Shown here one piece after another: positions 25,996-34,890 of a stretch of DNA of 64,000 nucleotides. The first letter of the stretch is position 1; each line of letters begins with the position of its first letter. The DNA is from Paenibacillus sp. Soil750 (GTDB lineage: Bacteria > Bacillota > Bacilli > Paenibacillales > NBRC-103111). The position numbers were made by a program, and so were the translations under genes. The stretch lies in the NCBI RefSeq assembly GCF_001428045.1, contig NZ_LMSD01000012.1:186101-250100 (forward strand), written 5' to 3'. The notes beneath the pieces are model-generated. The model did not search any database. It saw only the letters and a program-made list of their open reading frames with translations, and had not been told where the DNA came from.

Positions 25996-27252
25996 TTATC
26001 TGCGATCTTCTGGACCACCAACGAAGGCTTGCTCTGCTGTGTCTAAGCCGTATGCTGTGTGAAGAGCACGAATCACATCTGTTAAGTTCGTATTGTCAAT
26101 GACACAAGACATTTTAATCTCTGATGTACTTACCAATGAGATGGTAATGCCAAGATCAGAAATAACTTTGAACATCGTAGCTGCAACTCCTGGTGAGCTA
26201 ACCATACCGGCACCAACGATCGAAACTTTAACAAGATCAACTTCGGACGTCACTTCACGGAAACCAACTTCAGCACGAATTTGTTCAATAACATCTAGCG
26301 CTTTCTCACGATCCGCCAATGTCGTTGTGAAAGAGAAATCCGCAGATCCGTTAATCACACCGCTTTGAACGATAATGTCCACGTCAATTTGCACCTCAGC
26401 AAGTGCTAGGAAAACTTTAGCAAGCTGACCTGGTTTCTCAGGAACACCCAGAATACTAATTCTTGCTACATTTTTGTCATATGCGATGCCACGAACGACG
26501 ATTCCTTGCTCCATCACTGCTTCCTCCTTCACATTGGTGCCTTCATTGTAATTAAAGCTTGAACGCACCACGAGGGTCACGTTGTAATTTTTCGCATACT
26601 CGACTGCGCGAGGATGAAGAACTGCAGCTCCAAGGTTAGCAAGCTCCAACATTTCATCATAGGAAATTTCAGCAAGCTTTCTAGCTACTTTCACAATCCG
26701 AGGATCCGTTGAATAAATGCCATCAACATCGGTATAAATTTCACAAAGATCCGCTTTGATCGCTGCAGCAAGTGCTACTGCTGTAGTATCGGAGCCGCCG
26801 CGGCCCAACGTAGTAATTTCACCTGCTTCAGTCATCCCTTGGAAACCAGCTACGATGACAACATTCCCTTGTTCAATCGCATTCAGGACACGATGAGGTT
26901 GAATATCCGTAATTCTCGCTTTCCCGTGAACTGGCTCTGTATAAATGCCACTTTGCCACCCAGTGTACGAAACCGCTTGTTCACCAAGATTATGTATGGC
27001 CATCGATAAAAGCGCTACGGAAACTTGCTCGCCCGTCGTCAACAACATATCCATTTCACGAGCCGGTGGGGCTCCATCGTAAATTTGCTTGGACAAGTCG
27101 ATTAAATCATCCGTTGTATCACCCATCGCTGAAACGACAACAACACAGCTGTGTCCAGCTTGTTTACGCTCCACGATTCTTTTTGCAACTCGTTTCATTC
27201 GCTCCGCATCACCGACAGAGCTACCGCCAAATTTCATCACTATAAGAGACAA
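25996..27252 (-). CDS. lysC: Aspartate kinase (lysine-type, ACT domains)
   Basis: Phosphorylates aspartate at the head of the lysine, threonine, methionine and diaminopimelate pathways. The N-terminus LIVMKFGGSSVGDAERMKRV carries the kinase motif KFGGSS; TTLGRGGSDTTAVALAAA and IYTDVDGIYSTDPRIV follow, then two C-terminal ACT domains (ISILGVPEKPGQLAKVF; SIVGAGMVSSPGVAATMF). The TTG at 27252 is chosen from AGGAG 10 nt upstream and the family start (GLIVQKFGG), giving 418 residues; upstream codons are not supported. No lysine riboswitch fits in the short upstream gap. Confidence 0.95.
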   Translation of the reverse strand: MSLIVMKFGGSSVGDAERMKRVAKRIVERKQAGHSCVVVVSAMGDTTDDLIDLSKQIYDGAPPAREMDMLLTTGEQVSVALLSMAIHNLGEQAVSYTGWQSGIYTEPVHGKARITDIQPHRVLNAIEQGNVVIVAGFQGMTEAGEITTLGRGGSDTTAVALAAAIKADLCEIYTDVDGIYSTDPRIVKVARKLAEISYDEMLELANLGAAVLHPRAVEYAKNYNVTLVVRSSFNYNEGTNVKEEAVMEQGIVVRGIAYDKNVARISILGVPEKPGQLAKVFLALAEVQIDVDIIVQSGVINGSADFSFTTTLADREKALDVIEQIRAEVGFREVTSEVDLVKVSIVGAGMVSSPGVAATMFKVISDLGITISLVSTSEIKMSCVIDNTNLTDVIRALHTAYGLDTAEQAFVGGPEDRR

Positions 27253-27333
27253 AGCTGACCCACTCCTAACGCATACTAGTGCATAACAATTCAATATTAT
27301 AGCATACAATTGACGGACTGTGGTAAGAAAAGA

Positions 27334-27372
27334 AAAAAAGCCTTTCGGACTCCGTAGAGTCAGAAAGGCTTT
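27334..27372 (-). terminator. Terminator between efp and lysC
   Basis: A long stem (AAGCCTTTC-T-GACTC / GAGTC-C-GAAAGGCTT) with a TACG loop, followed on the minus strand by T7. It ends the pepQ-efp unit just before lysC, so lysC needs its own promoter in the remaining 80 nt or relies on read-through. Confidence 0.92.
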
Positions 27373-27377
27373 GCTTT

Positions 27378-27941
27378 TTAGTTGCTTGCGCGTGAAAGGT
27401 ATTTGCCGTCATCTGTATCAACGGAAAGGACATCGCCTTCGTTGATGAAAAGTGGAACCATCACGTTAAGGCCTGTTTCCACTTTCGCATTTTTCAATGC
27501 ACCTTGTGCTGTGTTTCCTTTAACACTTGCATCGGTTTCGATAACTTTCAAATCAACGCTCTTCGGAAGGTTAATCCCTAGGATTTCCCCTTGGTAGCTC
27601 ATGATTTTGATGTTCATGTTTTCTTTCAAGAAGTTCAATTCCCATTTCAATTGTTCGTGGGCAAGCGAAATCTGATCGTAAGTTTCCGTATCCATGAACG
27701 TGTACTCGTCGCCAGCTGCGTACAGGTACTGCATTTCACGGTTTTCGATGTGAGCACGTCCAACGTTCTCACCTGCACGGAATGTACGCTCAACAGTGTT
27801 ACCGTTGCGTAGGTTTTTGAGTTTGGAGCGCACGAATGCAGCACCTTTACCTGGTTTAACGTGTTGGAAATCTAGAACTGTAAAAATATCATGTTCAACT
27901 TCAATTGTCAGACCTGTTTTAAAATCGTTTACTGATATCAC
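27378..27941 (-). CDS. efp: Translation elongation factor P
   Basis: A 187-residue, three-domain tRNA-shaped factor that relieves ribosome stalling at polyproline. The modifiable lysine is K32 in the loop [12 protein letters not shown], as in B. subtilis, where that lysine carries 5-aminopentanol. The GTG start at 27941 follows GGAGGG. It lies 15 nt after pepQ and is clearly co-transcribed. Confidence 0.98.
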   Translation of the reverse strand: MISVNDFKTGLTIEVEHDIFTVLDFQHVKPGKGAAFVRSKLKNLRNGNTVERTFRAGENVGRAHIENREMQYLYAAGDEYTFMDTETYDQISLAHEQLKWELNFLKENMNIKIMSYQGEILGINLPKSVDLKVIETDASVKGNTAQGALKNAKVETGLNVMVPLFINEGDVLSVDTDDGKYLSRASN

Positions 27942-27956
27942 TTGTAAATCCCTCCG

Positions 27957-29030
27957 CTAGTCAATGATAAGAAAATCTTTGGTAGAATGTGTAAGTATTT
28001 TAATGCCGGTCTCAGTAATTACTACGTCATCCTCAATTCGAACTCCGCCAAAATCAGGGAGATAAATACCAGGCTCAACAGTAACAACCATACCAGGAGT
28101 TAAAATCATATCTTCGGTTTTCGACACACGCGGAGATTCGTGTACTTCCATCCCCAGCCCATGTCCGGTCCCGTGACCGAAATAATCGCCATAGCCCCGC
28201 TTCACGATGACATCACGTGCGAACGCATCGCCTTCTCTGCCAGTAATACCGGGCTTCAGGTTTGCCAAACAATTCAACTGTGCTTCCAACACAATATCAT
28301 AAATTTCTTTATGTTTATCTGTCGGCTTTCCTAGCATAACCGTTCTTGTGATGTCAGAGCAATAACCTTTATAATACGCTCCAAAATCCAATTTGACAAA
28401 TTCGTTTAATTGGAGAATACGATCACTTGCTTTACCGTGTGGTAACGCTGAACGCTCACCAGACGCTACAATCGTCTCGAAGGATGTCGAGGTGCCTCCG
28501 TTTTTACGAATAAACACTTCAATTTCCAGTGCAATATCTAATTCTTTGACACCTGGTTTAATGAAATTAAGGATGTGTGAGAAGGTCAGATCAGCCAAAT
28601 CAGCCGCTTCCTGCATCACTTGGAGTTCAGCATCATCTTTCACCATTCGAATTAATTCAACAAGACGTGAAGTTGGCACGAATTCGATGTCCGGAAGTCC
28701 CTGTTGATAGTTGAGGAAATCACCATAAGACACGTCGCTTTGCTCGAAGCCAAGCTTCGTGATCCCTTGCTGCTGCAAGAGCTCTCTTACGGACTCAATC
28801 GCCTTTGCTTTATGTTCTACCACTTCAAACAATTTAGCTTGTTGCGGCGCTTGTGTCATATAACGGAAATCTGTTAATAAGATGGCACGGTCTAACGTAA
28901 TAAGTACATAGCCAGATGAACCAGTGAAACCAGATACATATGTACGGTTATATGCGTTCGTGATGAGTAGTGCCGGTAATTCCTGCTGTTGCATAGCCTC
29001 GCGAAGACGTTCAATACGTTTCTCCTGCAT
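27957..29030 (-). CDS. pepQ: Xaa-Pro dipeptidase, M24 family (YqhT)
   Basis: Metal-dependent peptidase cleaving X-Pro dipeptides. About 357 residues: an N-terminal creatinase-type domain (LLITNAYNRTYVSGFTGSSG) and a pita-bread domain with the five metal ligands in KLDFGAYYKGYCSDITRTV, GHGTGHGLGMEVHESPRV, VTVEPGIYL and GVRIEDDVVIT. The start is uncertain; ATG 29030 (MQEKRIERL) has an AAGGA 12 nt upstream, while ATG 29042 abuts it. Upstream of efp and downstream of aroQ, as in B. subtilis. Confidence 0.94.
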   Translation of the reverse strand: MQEKRIERLREAMQQQELPALLITNAYNRTYVSGFTGSSGYVLITLDRAILLTDFRYMTQAPQQAKLFEVVEHKAKAIESVRELLQQQGITKLGFEQSDVSYGDFLNYQQGLPDIEFVPTSRLVELIRMVKDDAELQVMQEAADLADLTFSHILNFIKPGVKELDIALEIEVFIRKNGGTSTSFETIVASGERSALPHGKASDRILQLNEFVKLDFGAYYKGYCSDITRTVMLGKPTDKHKEIYDIVLEAQLNCLANLKPGITGREGDAFARDVIVKRGYGDYFGHGTGHGLGMEVHESPRVSKTEDMILTPGMVVTVEPGIYLPDFGGVRIEDDVVITETGIKILTHSTKDFLIID

Positions 29031-29052
29031 CCAAATCACCATTCCTTCTTAA

Positions 29053-29072
29053 AGTTTTGCTTTAGCAAAACT
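29053..29072 (-). promoter_or_regulatory. Leader hairpin next to the pepQ ribosome binding site
   Basis: Perfect 8-bp stem AGTTTTGC-N4-GCAAAACT followed on the minus strand by TTAAGAAGGA. The stem is identical to the one before yqhY (15582-15601). Confidence 0.6.
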
Positions 29073-29091
29073 AGCTTCGTAAGCCTAATGC

Positions 29092-29523
29092 TTACAGATG
29101 GGGTAGTAATGCTCGTAAACCAAGCGCATAGCTATCTGCGCCAAATCCGCAAATCTGACCAATTACAACGGGTGCAATGACCGAATGATGACGAAATTCT
29201 TCACGTTTATGAATATTCGAAATATGAACCTCTACCGTTGGCAATTGGACCGTAGATAGCGCATCACGAATCGCATAGCTGTAATGCGTGAAGGCACCAG
29301 GATTCATAAGTATGCCATCCTTAGTACCGTAGGCAGCGTGAATTTTATCAATGATCTCGCCTTCATGGTTAGATTGGAAGCTCTCCAATTCGAGCGAAAG
29401 CTCAGTTCCAAGCTGCTGCAAACCTTCAATGATGGAAGAAAGTGTGACAGTTCCATATACACCAGGTTCACGTATGCCAAGCATATTCAAATTCGGACCA
29501 TTCAAAACTAGAACCCTTTTCAA
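29092..29523 (-). CDS. aroQ: 3-dehydroquinate dehydratase, type II
   Basis: Third step of the shikimate pathway. The 143-residue product has [18 protein letters not shown] (active-site loop with catalytic Tyr further on), [16 protein letters not shown] and [19 protein letters not shown]. The TTG at 29523 is chosen since GGGAGG lies 8 nt upstream and the family begins with [10 protein letters not shown]; the longer reading has no SD. It sits between yqhR and pepQ. Confidence 0.96.
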   Translation of the reverse strand: MKRVLVLNGPNLNMLGIREPGVYGTVTLSSIIEGLQQLGTELSLELESFQSNHEGEIIDKIHAAYGTKDGILMNPGAFTHYSYAIRDALSTVQLPTVEVHISNIHKREEFRHHSVIAPVVIGQICGFGADSYALGLRALLPHL

Positions 29524-29602
29524 TTCGAAATCCTCCCACGACAATCGTCATAGGCAACTAGCTTCTTACGGCTAATTAGCCTTTGATATTTTACCATAAC
29601 TT

Positions 29603-30094
29603 TCATGTCTTGGGTATAGCCTCTGTTGTTCTAGCGCTTGTATATTCAATGGCAATGGAATACCCAATAAACATCCCCCATACGAGAAATAAACAAATAT
29701 CACTGATGATTGTATTTAGCTCCAACTCCGTGATCCAATACACCATTCCCGTAATCGGCCCTACGATGAGATAAATAATCGCCCACCATAAGGCACCATA
29801 GCCTATCCCCCAAAAAGGACTGCGCAGTTTCCACATGGTGACCATGTAGATGAAAGCGGCCAATATCGAGAATAGAGCAAACGCGATCCACCCCAAGAAT
29901 AATCCCATCCATGTATTAAAAAAATCATGCTTGAAAAAAGGTTCAACAAGAAAACCAATTCCTATGGTTGTGAACTTAAAGTAATTCTCGACGATTTTGA
30001 GGGCACCCCATAGTAACCCCGCAAAAAAACCGATATATAGTACAAATACCCAACGATTCGTTTGTTTTTTCTTCGCGGTATGCGCACTTGTCAT
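29603..30094 (-). CDS. yqhR: YqhR-like membrane protein
   Basis: About 163 residues: a basic N-terminus (TAKKKQTNR) and four hydrophobic helices (WVFVLYIGFFAGLLWGALKI; GLFLGWIAFALFSILAAFIY; IGYGALWWAIIYLIVGPITG; IISDICLFLVWGMFIGYSI). This matches YqhR in composition and locus. The ATG at 30094 has AAGGAAG 7 nt upstream; an upstream in-frame ATG is unsupported. Divergent from yqhQ. Function unknown. Confidence 0.87.
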   Translation of the reverse strand: MTSAHTAKKKQTNRWVFVLYIGFFAGLLWGALKIVENYFKFTTIGIGFLVEPFFKHDFFNTWMGLFLGWIAFALFSILAAFIYMVTMWKLRSPFWGIGYGALWWAIIYLIVGPITGMVYWITELELNTIISDICLFLVWGMFIGYSIAIEYTSARTTEAIPKT

Positions 30095-30242
30095 CTTCGA
30101 TCTTCCTTTCTCTACCGATAAGGCTTGTCTTTTCCTTGGCAATCATAGTATGTTCTGTCGCAATCGGTAGCATTCAACACCTGAATCCGTTACAATGAGA
30201 AAGTGAGTAACTGAATTCGAGAAAGATGAGAAGGTGAATCTT

Positions 30243-31184
30243 GTGGCAGAACAAAACAGTATATACGGAGGACAAGCCGTCATCGAGGGCGTCATGTTCG
30301 CAGGAAGAAATGTGCATGTAACTGCTGTGCGCAAAAAAGACGGTTCCCTTGATTTTTTGGAAGTACCTAAGAAAGTGATTCCGTGGGTTCAAGCACTTAA
30401 GAAAATTCCTTTTGTACGAGGAATTGTAGGAATTATCGAGTCGAGCGCCAAAGGTGCACAGCATCTAAATTTCTCCGCCGAGTCATTCGCCGAACAAGAA
30501 GGTGAAGCTGACATGCCGAAGAAAGAAGAGAAAGCAGGCATGTTCTCTGGCATCTCCATGGTTCTAGGAGTTGCTTTTGTCGGTGTCCTTTCATTTTTAT
30601 TTGGTAAATTCATTTTTACGTTAGTTCCAGCTATTATTGAACAGTTTTTGTTTCAAAATGTATTTAGCAATCAGATTCTTCATAATCTTATAGAAGGTGT
30701 AATTAAAATCATTTTGCTGGTGGGATATATTTACTTCATCTCTCTTACACCTATGATTCGGAGATTGTTTCAATATCATGGCGCAGAGCATAAAGTCATC
30801 AGCGCTTATGAAGCAGGTATGGAATTAACGGTTAGCAATGTACAAAAATTCAACACCCTTCATTACCGTTGTGGAAGCAGCTTTATCGTATTTACCGTTT
30901 TAATTGGTGTTGTTATCTATTCATTCCTTCACTACGACGGCATGGTCGAGCGTATTGTGCAGCGTCTCATTTTGTTACCATTAGTTATCGGTGTTTCTTA
31001 TGAGGTATTACGTTTTACGAATTCCCTTCGTGAAGTACCTGTACTTCGTTATTTAGGGTATCCTGGTCTTTGGCTTCAATTACTGACAACCAAAGAACCT
31101 GAAGACAGTCAAGTCGAGGTGTCCATTGCATCTTTTAACCGTATGCTAGAAGCGGAAAAACGAATTATGGAGGGACGGGCATGA
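30243..31184 (+). CDS. yqhQ: YqhQ family (DUF1385) membrane protein
   Basis: About 313 residues with the DUF1385 N-terminus (SIYGGQAVIEGVMFAGRN), the HGAEHKVISAYE metal-like motif in the middle (QYHGAEHKVI), RCGSSFIVFTVLIGVV, and four hydrophobic helices. The GTG at 30243 has AAGG 8 nt upstream; a GTG at 30234 overlaps that SD. Known in B. subtilis as yqhQ; biochemical role unknown. Its stop overlaps the next start (ATGA), so the two are coupled. Confidence 0.92.
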   Translation: MAEQNSIYGGQAVIEGVMFAGRNVHVTAVRKKDGSLDFLEVPKKVIPWVQALKKIPFVRGIVGIIESSAKGAQHLNFSAESFAEQEGEADMPKKEEKAGMFSGISMVLGVAFVGVLSFLFGKFIFTLVPAIIEQFLFQNVFSNQILHNLIEGVIKIILLVGYIYFISLTPMIRRLFQYHGAEHKVISAYEAGMELTVSNVQKFNTLHYRCGSSFIVFTVLIGVVIYSFLHYDGMVERIVQRLILLPLVIGVSYEVLRFTNSLREVPVLRYLGYPGLWLQLLTTKEPEDSQVEVSIASFNRMLEAEKRIMEGRA

Positions 31185-31438
31185 GAAGAAAGTTTTCTCC
31201 GATTGAAATTGCCATAGGCGTTTTGATTGCAATAGGCTTGATCGCTAATTTTAGATTTTTTCTCATTCCTATTTTTGTGCTTGGTGTCATATTTCTACTG
31301 TATAAATTCCCACCATCCCGTTGGAAGAAACCTTCCATCCCTCGTGGAGCTGAAAAAGGTAAAACGAAGAACGCGAAATTCCGCGTCATCAACGGGACGA
31401 AAGATTCCGATAAGGATGATTTCCCGAAATACCACTAA
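31181..31438 (+). CDS. Small membrane protein, in the yqhP position
   Basis: An 85-residue protein: two hydrophobic helices (FSPIEIAIGVLIAIGLIANF and RFFLIPIFVLGVIFLLYKF) and a basic hydrophilic tail (KKPSIPRGAEKGKTKNAKFR). It overlaps yqhQ by 4 nt (ATGA), so it is translationally coupled. It holds the place of B. subtilis yqhP but is shorter and I cannot confirm homology. Its stop codon interlocks with that of the convergent yqhO. Confidence 0.8.
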   Translation: MRRKFSPIEIAIGVLIAIGLIANFRFFLIPIFVLGVIFLLYKFPPSRWKKPSIPRGAEKGKTKNAKFRVINGTKDSDKDDFPKYH

Positions 31439-32412
31439 GTCAAAGAGTTATGCGGAGGTCGCATCACATATTTCTCATAATTTTCTTCATAGGTACTGGC
31501 AGACCAACTTTTGAAATACGCTTTGGCCGCCAAGAAGCCTGACTCGTACAGTGACATGCTTAATTCCTTAGAGATGGTGAATTGTGTATTCCCAACACCT
31601 AACGTTGGGATTTTAACGGTTCGGAAGCGATTCTTCTGTTCTATGTAGCGTTCATCATGTGCACTAAGCATGGTGCTAAAGAGCGCTTCTAACATCGTAA
31701 TAGGTCCTCGGATCGTATGTGTTGGCGTATCACTCTTTCCAACGAGTTGAAAACCAATAACAGGAATGAGTTTAGCACGCGGCATTTCATTGTCGAACAC
31801 CCAAAGCGGGAAGTTGCTTAACAAACCACCGTCCACGATATAATTAAACTGCTCTGAGAAAGGCTTAGCCTTCTCGGAGCTTTTTATATTCCGCCGGATT
31901 CTAACTGGATCGAAGAAGTATGGAATGCTCGTGCTCATTCTCACCGCTTTGGCAACCGAAAGCTTGCCAGGCTCAATGCCGTATTGCGCTATATCATTAG
32001 GCAGAACCAATAGCTTGCCCTGTGTAATATCAGAAGCAATAATACGGAGCTGGTTCGGCCCCAGATCAGCAAACGTGCGAACACCTCTCGCGGCGAGCTG
32101 TTGATTGATCCAATGTTCTAAGGCTTCGCCTGAATATAGCCCTTTTTTGAGTAACAAACGTGCCGCGGGACCTATGATCTTCGTGTTGAAAATAGGAGAA
32201 CGTTGCATAAACGACTTAAAAGGCGCTCTAAGGATCAACTCCCTCATTTCTTCCCCTGAATAGCCCGCTGCCAACAAAGCAGCCACAATCGCACCAGAGC
32301 TTGTACCTGCGACATTATGGAAGGTATATCCTTGTTCTATGGCTGCGCTCACAGCCCCCGCCAAGGCTATCCCTTTGACGCCCCCACCTTCAAACACGCC
32401 ATTAATCTTCAT
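31435..32412 (-). CDS. yqhO: Patatin-like phospholipase (YqhO)
   Basis: Ser-Asp dyad lipid acyl hydrolase. The 325-residue product has the oxyanion loop GVFEGGGVKGIALAGAV, the nucleophile motif GTSSG (VAGTSSGAIVAALLAAGYSG) and the catalytic Asp in VDGGLLSNFPLWVFD. The ATG at 32412 has AGGAGG 9 nt upstream; ATG 32421 lies at the SD itself. Downstream of mntR on the same strand, with a terminator between them. Confidence 0.93.
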   Translation of the reverse strand: MKINGVFEGGGVKGIALAGAVSAAIEQGYTFHNVAGTSSGAIVAALLAAGYSGEEMRELILRAPFKSFMQRSPIFNTKIIGPAARLLLKKGLYSGEALEHWINQQLAARGVRTFADLGPNQLRIIASDITQGKLLVLPNDIAQYGIEPGKLSVAKAVRMSTSIPYFFDPVRIRRNIKSSEKAKPFSEQFNYIVDGGLLSNFPLWVFDNEMPRAKLIPVIGFQLVGKSDTPTHTIRGPITMLEALFSTMLSAHDERYIEQKNRFRTVKIPTLGVGNTQFTISKELSMSLYESGFLAAKAYFKSWSASTYEENYEKYVMRPPHNSLT

Positions 32413-32489
32413 ACCCTGCATCCTCCTATAGCTCTATTTCGTAGGGCTTCTTAGGTATGTATGCGAGAGCAGTTTGTTTCTATTCCCAC

Positions 32490-32523
32490 AAAAAAAGACA
32501 GGGAACCGTAAACGGTCTCTGCC
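32490..32523 (-). terminator. Terminator of mntR
   Basis: On the minus strand an imperfect stem (GGCAGAGACCG / CGGTTCCCTGTC) with a TTTA loop and T7. It begins at the mntR stop codon. Confidence 0.85.
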
Positions 32524-32948
32524 TAATTCTCTGCCTCTAACTCTTTACGAACATTCATAAGTTCATCTGCACGACTTGGATCTCTTCGAAAGTATTCTAA
32601 TAATGTTTCGATACACGTAATCGAATCCCAGCTTAAATGATGTTCTATGCCTTCGACATCCTTATATATATTGTCCTCATGGACACCAATTGTCGTAAGA
32701 AAATTTTCCAATAGCTCATGACGATCCATCAAACGTTTGCCCATCTTCTTCCCTTTAGGCGTTAGGATGAGACCGCGATATTTTTCATAGATTAAATAAT
32801 TATCTTTATCTAATTTTTGAATCATTTTAGTTACGGAGGAGGGGTGCACTTCAAGCCCTTCAGCAATGTCGGAAACACGAGCGTAACCTTTCTCATCGAT
32901 AAGCTTGTATATTCTCTCCAAATAATCTTCCATACTTGGCGTAGCCAT
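32523..32948 (-). CDS. mntR: Manganese transport regulator MntR
   Basis: DtxR-family Mn-responsive regulator of Mn uptake and efflux. The 141-residue product has all six metal ligands of the binuclear Mn site in their B. subtilis positions: D8, E11, H77, E99, E102, H103. The winged helix [20 protein letters not shown] is intact. GGGGG precedes the ATG. It lies next to the yqhO-yqhR group as in Bacillus, and 2 kb from a metal ABC importer. Confidence 0.96.
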   Translation of the reverse strand: MATPSMEDYLERIYKLIDEKGYARVSDIAEGLEVHPSSVTKMIQKLDKDNYLIYEKYRGLILTPKGKKMGKRLMDRHELLENFLTTIGVHEDNIYKDVEGIEHHLSWDSITCIETLLEYFRRDPSRADELMNVRKELEAEN

Positions 32949-33036
32949 TGCTATATTTCCCCCTGCTGTACGAATTTCTTTCCAAATACTGCTTTCCTAT
33001 CATAATCCATCTACCTAGATGCGGTCAAATCTCCCA

Positions 33037-33067
33037 TGATTTCAAAGCTCTTCACTTTGGCACACTA
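33037..33067 (+). promoter_or_regulatory. Sigma-G-like promoter of splB
   Basis: TGATTT - 18 nt - CACACTA, 41 nt upstream of the splB start. The -10 matches CATACTA at 6 of 7 positions, and the -35 matches only the TGA of TGAATA well. In B. subtilis spl is transcribed by sigma-G, which fits. Confidence 0.45.
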
Positions 33068-33107
33068 AAATAATAGATTATCATTCCGATTTGTAAAGGA
33101 GGCCCAC

Positions 33108-34169
33108 ATGTCTACTGAGTTACTTACAAGGACGCAACCTAGTACGACGATTTTCGTGCCAGAGCTTGTTTATTTTGAACCAGATGCCCTGAATTATTCC
33201 AAAGGTAAGCAAATTTATAAATGGGCTGAACAAGAAGGCCTAGAGATTCATATGACGACCTCACATAATCAAATCCGCGATTTGCCCGGGGAAAGCGAAT
33301 TAGATAAATACCGAATTGCCAAGAGAACCTTAGTTGTAGGTATACGAAAAACGTTAAAATTCGAGACATCCAAGCCATCCGCCGAATACGCGATACCGAT
33401 CGCAACAGGCTGCATGGGACATTGTCATTATTGCTATTTGCAAACAACGATGGGTGCGAAGCCGTATATTCGTGTCTATGTCAATATAGACGATATTCTC
33501 GGGGCAGCCAAGGGCTATATCGCGGAGCGTGAACCTGAAATCACCCGTTTCGAAGCCGCTTGTACATCAGATCCTGTAGGGCTTGAGCATATCTCAGGCT
33601 CGCTTAAACAGTTAATCGAGTTTATGGGTGAACAAGAGCACGGCCGCCTACGATTTGTCACCAAGTACCATCACGTAGAGCCATTATTAGATGCCAAACA
33701 TAACAAGCATACTCGTTTTCGCTTCAGCGTGAATGCGGATTATGTAATCAAAAACTTCGAGCCTGGAACATCTCGATTTCATGAGCGCATTGAAGCGGCA
33801 GGCAAAGTTGCCAAGGCTGGCTATCCGCTTGGTTTCATCATTGCACCTATTATTTGGCATGAAGGTTGGGAGGAAGGCTATGCGACGCTAATTGAAAAGC
33901 TCTATAACACCTTGCCTGCTGAAGCCACTCATGATCTTACTTTCGAAATGATTCAGCATCGTTTCACGAAAACAGCCAAGAATATAATTGAGAAGCGCTA
34001 TCCCAAAACGAAGTTGGAAATGGATGAAGAAAAGAGAAAATACAAATGGGGCAAATATGGGAAAGGTAAATACGTGTACAAAGATGAACAAGCTACCGCG
34101 TTGAGAGAATTTATCACAGAACAAATTTTTGAGAAATTCCCTCAAGCGAAGATTGAATATTTTACATGA
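33108..34169 (+). CDS. splB: Spore photoproduct lyase
   Basis: Radical-SAM enzyme that reverses the 5-thyminyl-5,6-dihydrothymine lesion in UV-damaged spore DNA during germination. The 353-residue product has the 4Fe-4S motif C102-X3-C106-X2-C109 (GCMGHCHYCYLQTT) and the H-donor Cys 152 in EAACTSDPVG. Other conserved parts: RFSVNADYVIKNFEPGTSR and GYPLGFIIAPI. AAAGGAGG precedes the ATG. No splA is visible upstream. A fully conserved enzyme. Confidence 0.97.
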   Translation: MSTELLTRTQPSTTIFVPELVYFEPDALNYSKGKQIYKWAEQEGLEIHMTTSHNQIRDLPGESELDKYRIAKRTLVVGIRKTLKFETSKPSAEYAIPIATGCMGHCHYCYLQTTMGAKPYIRVYVNIDDILGAAKGYIAEREPEITRFEAACTSDPVGLEHISGSLKQLIEFMGEQEHGRLRFVTKYHHVEPLLDAKHNKHTRFRFSVNADYVIKNFEPGTSRFHERIEAAGKVAKAGYPLGFIIAPIIWHEGWEEGYATLIEKLYNTLPAEATHDLTFEMIQHRFTKTAKNIIEKRYPKTKLEMDEEKRKYKWGKYGKGKYVYKDEQATALREFITEQIFEKFPQAKIEYFT

Positions 34170-34173
34170 ATTC

Positions 34174-34887
34174 TTAGAATTTCAAGAAATCAGGTGTAAT
34201 GGAGTTCAACCAAAGGGTGATTTGCGTCATTTTACCTGTATAAAGAAGAATGGCGATTATAATCATTAAGCCTCCGCCAATTTTCATAAGTAGGTTGGAA
34301 TAGCGTAGAATCCATTTAGTTGAACCAATGAAAAAGGAAAGCACAAAAAAAGGAATCGCGAATCCAAGCGAGTATGAAGTGGTTAGTTGGAACCAAGTGC
34401 CCGGTTCTGTTGCCGCTAAAGCAAGAATGGCTGAAAGTATTGGCCCAACACAGGGTGACCAACCCGCTGCAAAACCCATACCAACAAAGACAGAGCCAAC
34501 ATATCCGGCTGGCCGAAATTTAATAGACAGTTTACGTTCTTTCATTAGCCATTGCGGTTGAAAAATACCGAGTAAAAATAATCCCATTACAAATATTAAA
34601 AGTGCAGCGATTTGACGAAGCAAGTCGCGGTAGTCAATAAAGAAGCTGCCGACAAAGCCTGCCGTCAGACCTAAAGCGTAAAAAATGATGGAGAAGCCAA
34701 CGATAAAGCTTAATGTGTGAAGCATCGTTTGACGTCTAACTTGTACAGTTGTTCTCCCTGACTTAAGTTCACTGACCGAAATACCTGTTATGTAGGATAA
34801 GAACGAAGGATATAAAGGTAAACAACAAGGTGAAATGAAAGATGCTATACCCGCCCAGAGGGCGATCCATAAATTAACGGAATCCAT
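34174..34887 (-). CDS. ccdA: Thiol-disulfide electron carrier CcdA
   Basis: A 237-residue six-helix membrane protein that passes reducing equivalents from cytoplasmic thioredoxin to extracellular thiol proteins (cytochrome c maturation, spore maturation). The two Cys-bearing motifs are present: SFISPCCLPLYPSFLSYITG near the N-terminus and AGWSPCVGPILSAILALA in the second half. The ATG at 34887 has GAGG upstream. It starts 3 nt after the stop of the metal ABC permease gene, so it is probably part of that operon, which is unusual. Confidence 0.93.
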   Translation of the reverse strand: MDSVNLWIALWAGIASFISPCCLPLYPSFLSYITGISVSELKSGRTTVQVRRQTMLHTLSFIVGFSIIFYALGLTAGFVGSFFIDYRDLLRQIAALLIFVMGLFLLGIFQPQWLMKERKLSIKFRPAGYVGSVFVGMGFAAGWSPCVGPILSAILALAATEPGTWFQLTTSYSLGFAIPFFVLSFFIGSTKWILRYSNLLMKIGGGLMIIIAILLYTGKMTQITLWLNSITPDFLKF

Positions 34888-34890
34888 GAT

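Noticed and set aside
27253-27377. Lysine riboswitch before lysC
   Set aside because: The gap is mostly the efp terminator and there is no room for the L-box fold.
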